Positions 5,501-6,132 of a DNA stretch of 6,132 bases are shown piece after piece; the first letter of the stretch is position 1; every line of letters begins with the position of its first letter. The DNA is from Candidatus Methylomirabilota bacterium (GTDB taxonomy: Bacteria; Methylomirabilota; Methylomirabilia; Methylomirabilales; Methylomirabilaceae), in contig JAGWRQ010000130.1 in the NCBI GenBank assembly GCA_028869615.1, forward strand, positions 1 through 6,132, given 5' to 3'. Below the pieces are notes generated by a model that searched no databases, was not told the DNA's origin, and saw only the letters and a program-made list of their open reading frames with translations. A program made the translations under genes and the position numbers.

Positions 5501-6132
5501 CGGGGTGACGTTTAACCCTCTCCCCAACACGACGCTGCGCGCAGCGGTCTTCCGAACCTTGAAGAGAAGCCTGCTCTCGGACCAGACTATTGAACCGACG
5601 CAGGTGGCCGGCTTCAACCAGTTCTTTGATGAGGGTAATGGCACAAAAGCGTGGCGTTACGGTGTCGGCATCGATCAGCGATTCTCGCCTACGCTCTATG
5701 CCGGCGCTGAGGTGTCCAAGCGGAACCTGGAGGTACCTTTTTTCCGAACCGATACCGTCAACGGTGTTTCCCAAACCAGAACTGTAGGGGTTGATTGGCG
5801 AGAGTATCTGGCCCGCGCGTATCTGTACTGGACACCCCACACCTGGCTTGCGGTCAGTGGGGAGTATCAGTTTGAACGATTCAGCCGAAATAGAGAGTTC
5901 GTGGCGGGGATCAGGGATGTCAACACGCACCGTCTCCCGTTTGGGATCAGCCTCTTCCATCCATCCGGTTTCAGCGGCAGATTGAAGGTGACCTATGTGA
6001 ATCAGGAGGGGGATTTTAACCCGCAGAATTCGCCACCGGACTTCTTTCAACACGGAGCTGATCGGTTCTGGATCGTTGACGCTGGCGTGCGTTACCGTCT
6101 CCCCAATCGATTCGGGTTCATCACCGTCGAGG
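2571..6132 (+). CDS. Secreted FecR-TPR-outer membrane beta-barrel fusion protein (3' end outside window)
   Basis: One frame stays open and coding-like for 1187 codons to the edge. Residues 1-33 form a Sec-type signal peptide: RRR at 9-11, a hydrophobic core at 12-28 and AMA before Q34. A FecR domain covers about 60-190, with LAPGDVVRTGPGSRA at 63-77 and the hallmark TPAATATIRGTEF at 139-151. From about 250 to 690 there are TPR-type helical repeats, roughly ten or more, some degenerate (for example EALAAARKALELEPDNP). A non-TPR-like junction (about 685-728) leads into a beta-barrel from about 729. Its end (VDAGVRYRLPNRFGF) resembles the last strands of TonB-dependent receptors, so probably little is missing. 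No plug domain or Ton box is seen. The mature part has no cysteine, as is common in outer-membrane proteins. TPR-barrel fusions such as PgaA and BcsC export polysaccharide, but this barrel looks longer and the function here is unknown. A partner-binding periplasmic part on an outer-membrane anchor or pore is the reasonable inference. Its start has only a weak AGGA. Confidence 0.85.
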   Translation, partial: MGLCQFSTRRRILLPIFFCSIVLLLLGIRVAMAQEAGTIVSVVGRVEVFRARQWQPVGLRYALAPGDVVRTGPGSRAAILLSDDSQIKVNANSALEITAVMPPLGKPTRAAVGPLQTILNLLKGEVWSSSHGRPFQIRTPAATATIRGTEFDLAIGPGNESSLAVLEGAVEFRNPQGSVVVRAGEAATAKVGEPPSKTLLLKPLDAVQWSLYYPGIVSFRDYSLTGVAPNLLPERLADAEQRVVSGPANSEARLTLGEILFDLGRPVEAQREFETALTLDPGSLRALAGLGWAYLMEGRLQEALGTFQRVTPSTLSALVGQANTLYRLDRFDEMEEVIAEAKGRFPSSPQPPTQAALLYLIQGRVAEARQELEHALALDPGYAPAHGLRSNIALVRNEKGVAHQAALQAITANPSSASSYLDLSLAHQAEFRLEEALAAARKALELEPDNPIAMIQVSRLLFGLGNLSEALSMAEEARRRAPQDPHITSTWGFLVLAQGKVHEALAAFDQAIEQDSTRGEPHLGRGLALFRQNKTDEAVQEMRIATLLEPKVSLFWSYLGKALYEVKRYPQDGDPLAVAKQLDPKDPTPWFYDAIRKQSINRPVEALEDLQRSIELNDNRAVYRSRLLLDQDLAARGATLARIYNELGYQQRALAEGWQALTVDPANYSAHRFLSDSYAALPRHEIARVSELLQSQLLQPISITPVQPQLAESNLFILDRAGPQDPSLNEFNPLFVRDRFALLASGIAGQQDTTGDEVVHSAVWGPVSYSLGQFHDKTNGFRNNNDLRQDIWNAFVQASLTPSTSAQIEYRFTDTHKGDRDFRFLGDFLPNLRQERETHSARLGLHHAFSPRSDLITSFIYKHADNDLRDRPFPFLGLDSAEKENGYLGEVQHLFRSDPLHVISGLGHVTLERRETDTLDIEPLGKFATVDTKGRHHTNLYVYSLINYFKWATVTVGVSVDFFRSKIVDRDQVNPKFGVTFNPLPNTTLRAAVFRTLKRSLLSDQTIEPTQVAGFNQFFDEGNGTKAWRYGVGIDQRFSPTLYAGAEVSKRNLEVPFFRTDTVNGVSQTRTVGVDWREYLARAYLYWTPHTWLAVSGEYQFERFSRNREFVAGIRDVNTHRLPFGISLFHPSGFSGRLKVTYVNQEGDFNPQNSPPDFFQHGADRFWIVDAGVRYRLPNRFGFITVE

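Noticed and set aside
1..6132. CRISPR array, tRNA or rRNA gene, insertion sequence or attachment site
   Set aside because: No regularly spaced repeats, cloverleaf, rRNA signature, transposase or terminal inverted repeats were seen on either strand by eye.

Overview
The window comes from a moderately GC-rich bacterium with a Gram-negative envelope. The envelope type is inferred from a secreted protein with a large outer-membrane-type beta-barrel. An rnc-smc gene pair points the same way as lineages outside the enteric proteobacteria, where smc often sits beside rnc. A relative of NC10/Methylomirabilis or Nitrospirota would fit, but this is only an impression; no marker in the window settles it.

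Left part (1-1771, minus strand): a housekeeping block. rnc (RNase III, complete, 244 aa) is followed 146 bases downstream by smc (chromosome condensation ATPase). Only the first 296 residues of smc lie in the window; the gene runs off the left edge. The gap between them holds a candidate promoter for smc. It also holds a short upstream reading frame that carries the only strong ribosome binding site there and overlaps the smc start.

Middle (1772-2570): a divergent intergenic region of 376 bases, then a small plus-strand gene for an 84-aa protein that is only a LuxR/GerE-type DNA-binding domain. The intergenic region is rich in possible regulatory sites: five copies of the half-site GTTTCA/TGAAAC, a near-consensus sigma-54 type promoter, and a 12-bp palindrome just before the regulator. 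A 168-base gap with a further palindrome and a perfect TATAAT separates the regulator from the next gene.

Right part (2571-6132, plus strand): one uninterrupted reading frame of at least 1187 codons, open at the right edge. It encodes a signal peptide, a FecR domain, a long run of TPR repeats, a well-defined junction and a beta-barrel resembling that of TonB-dependent receptors but without a plug domain. This multidomain outer-membrane protein is the most unusual item here. The LuxR-type protein directly upstream on the same strand is the obvious candidate regulator, although nothing in the sequence proves it.
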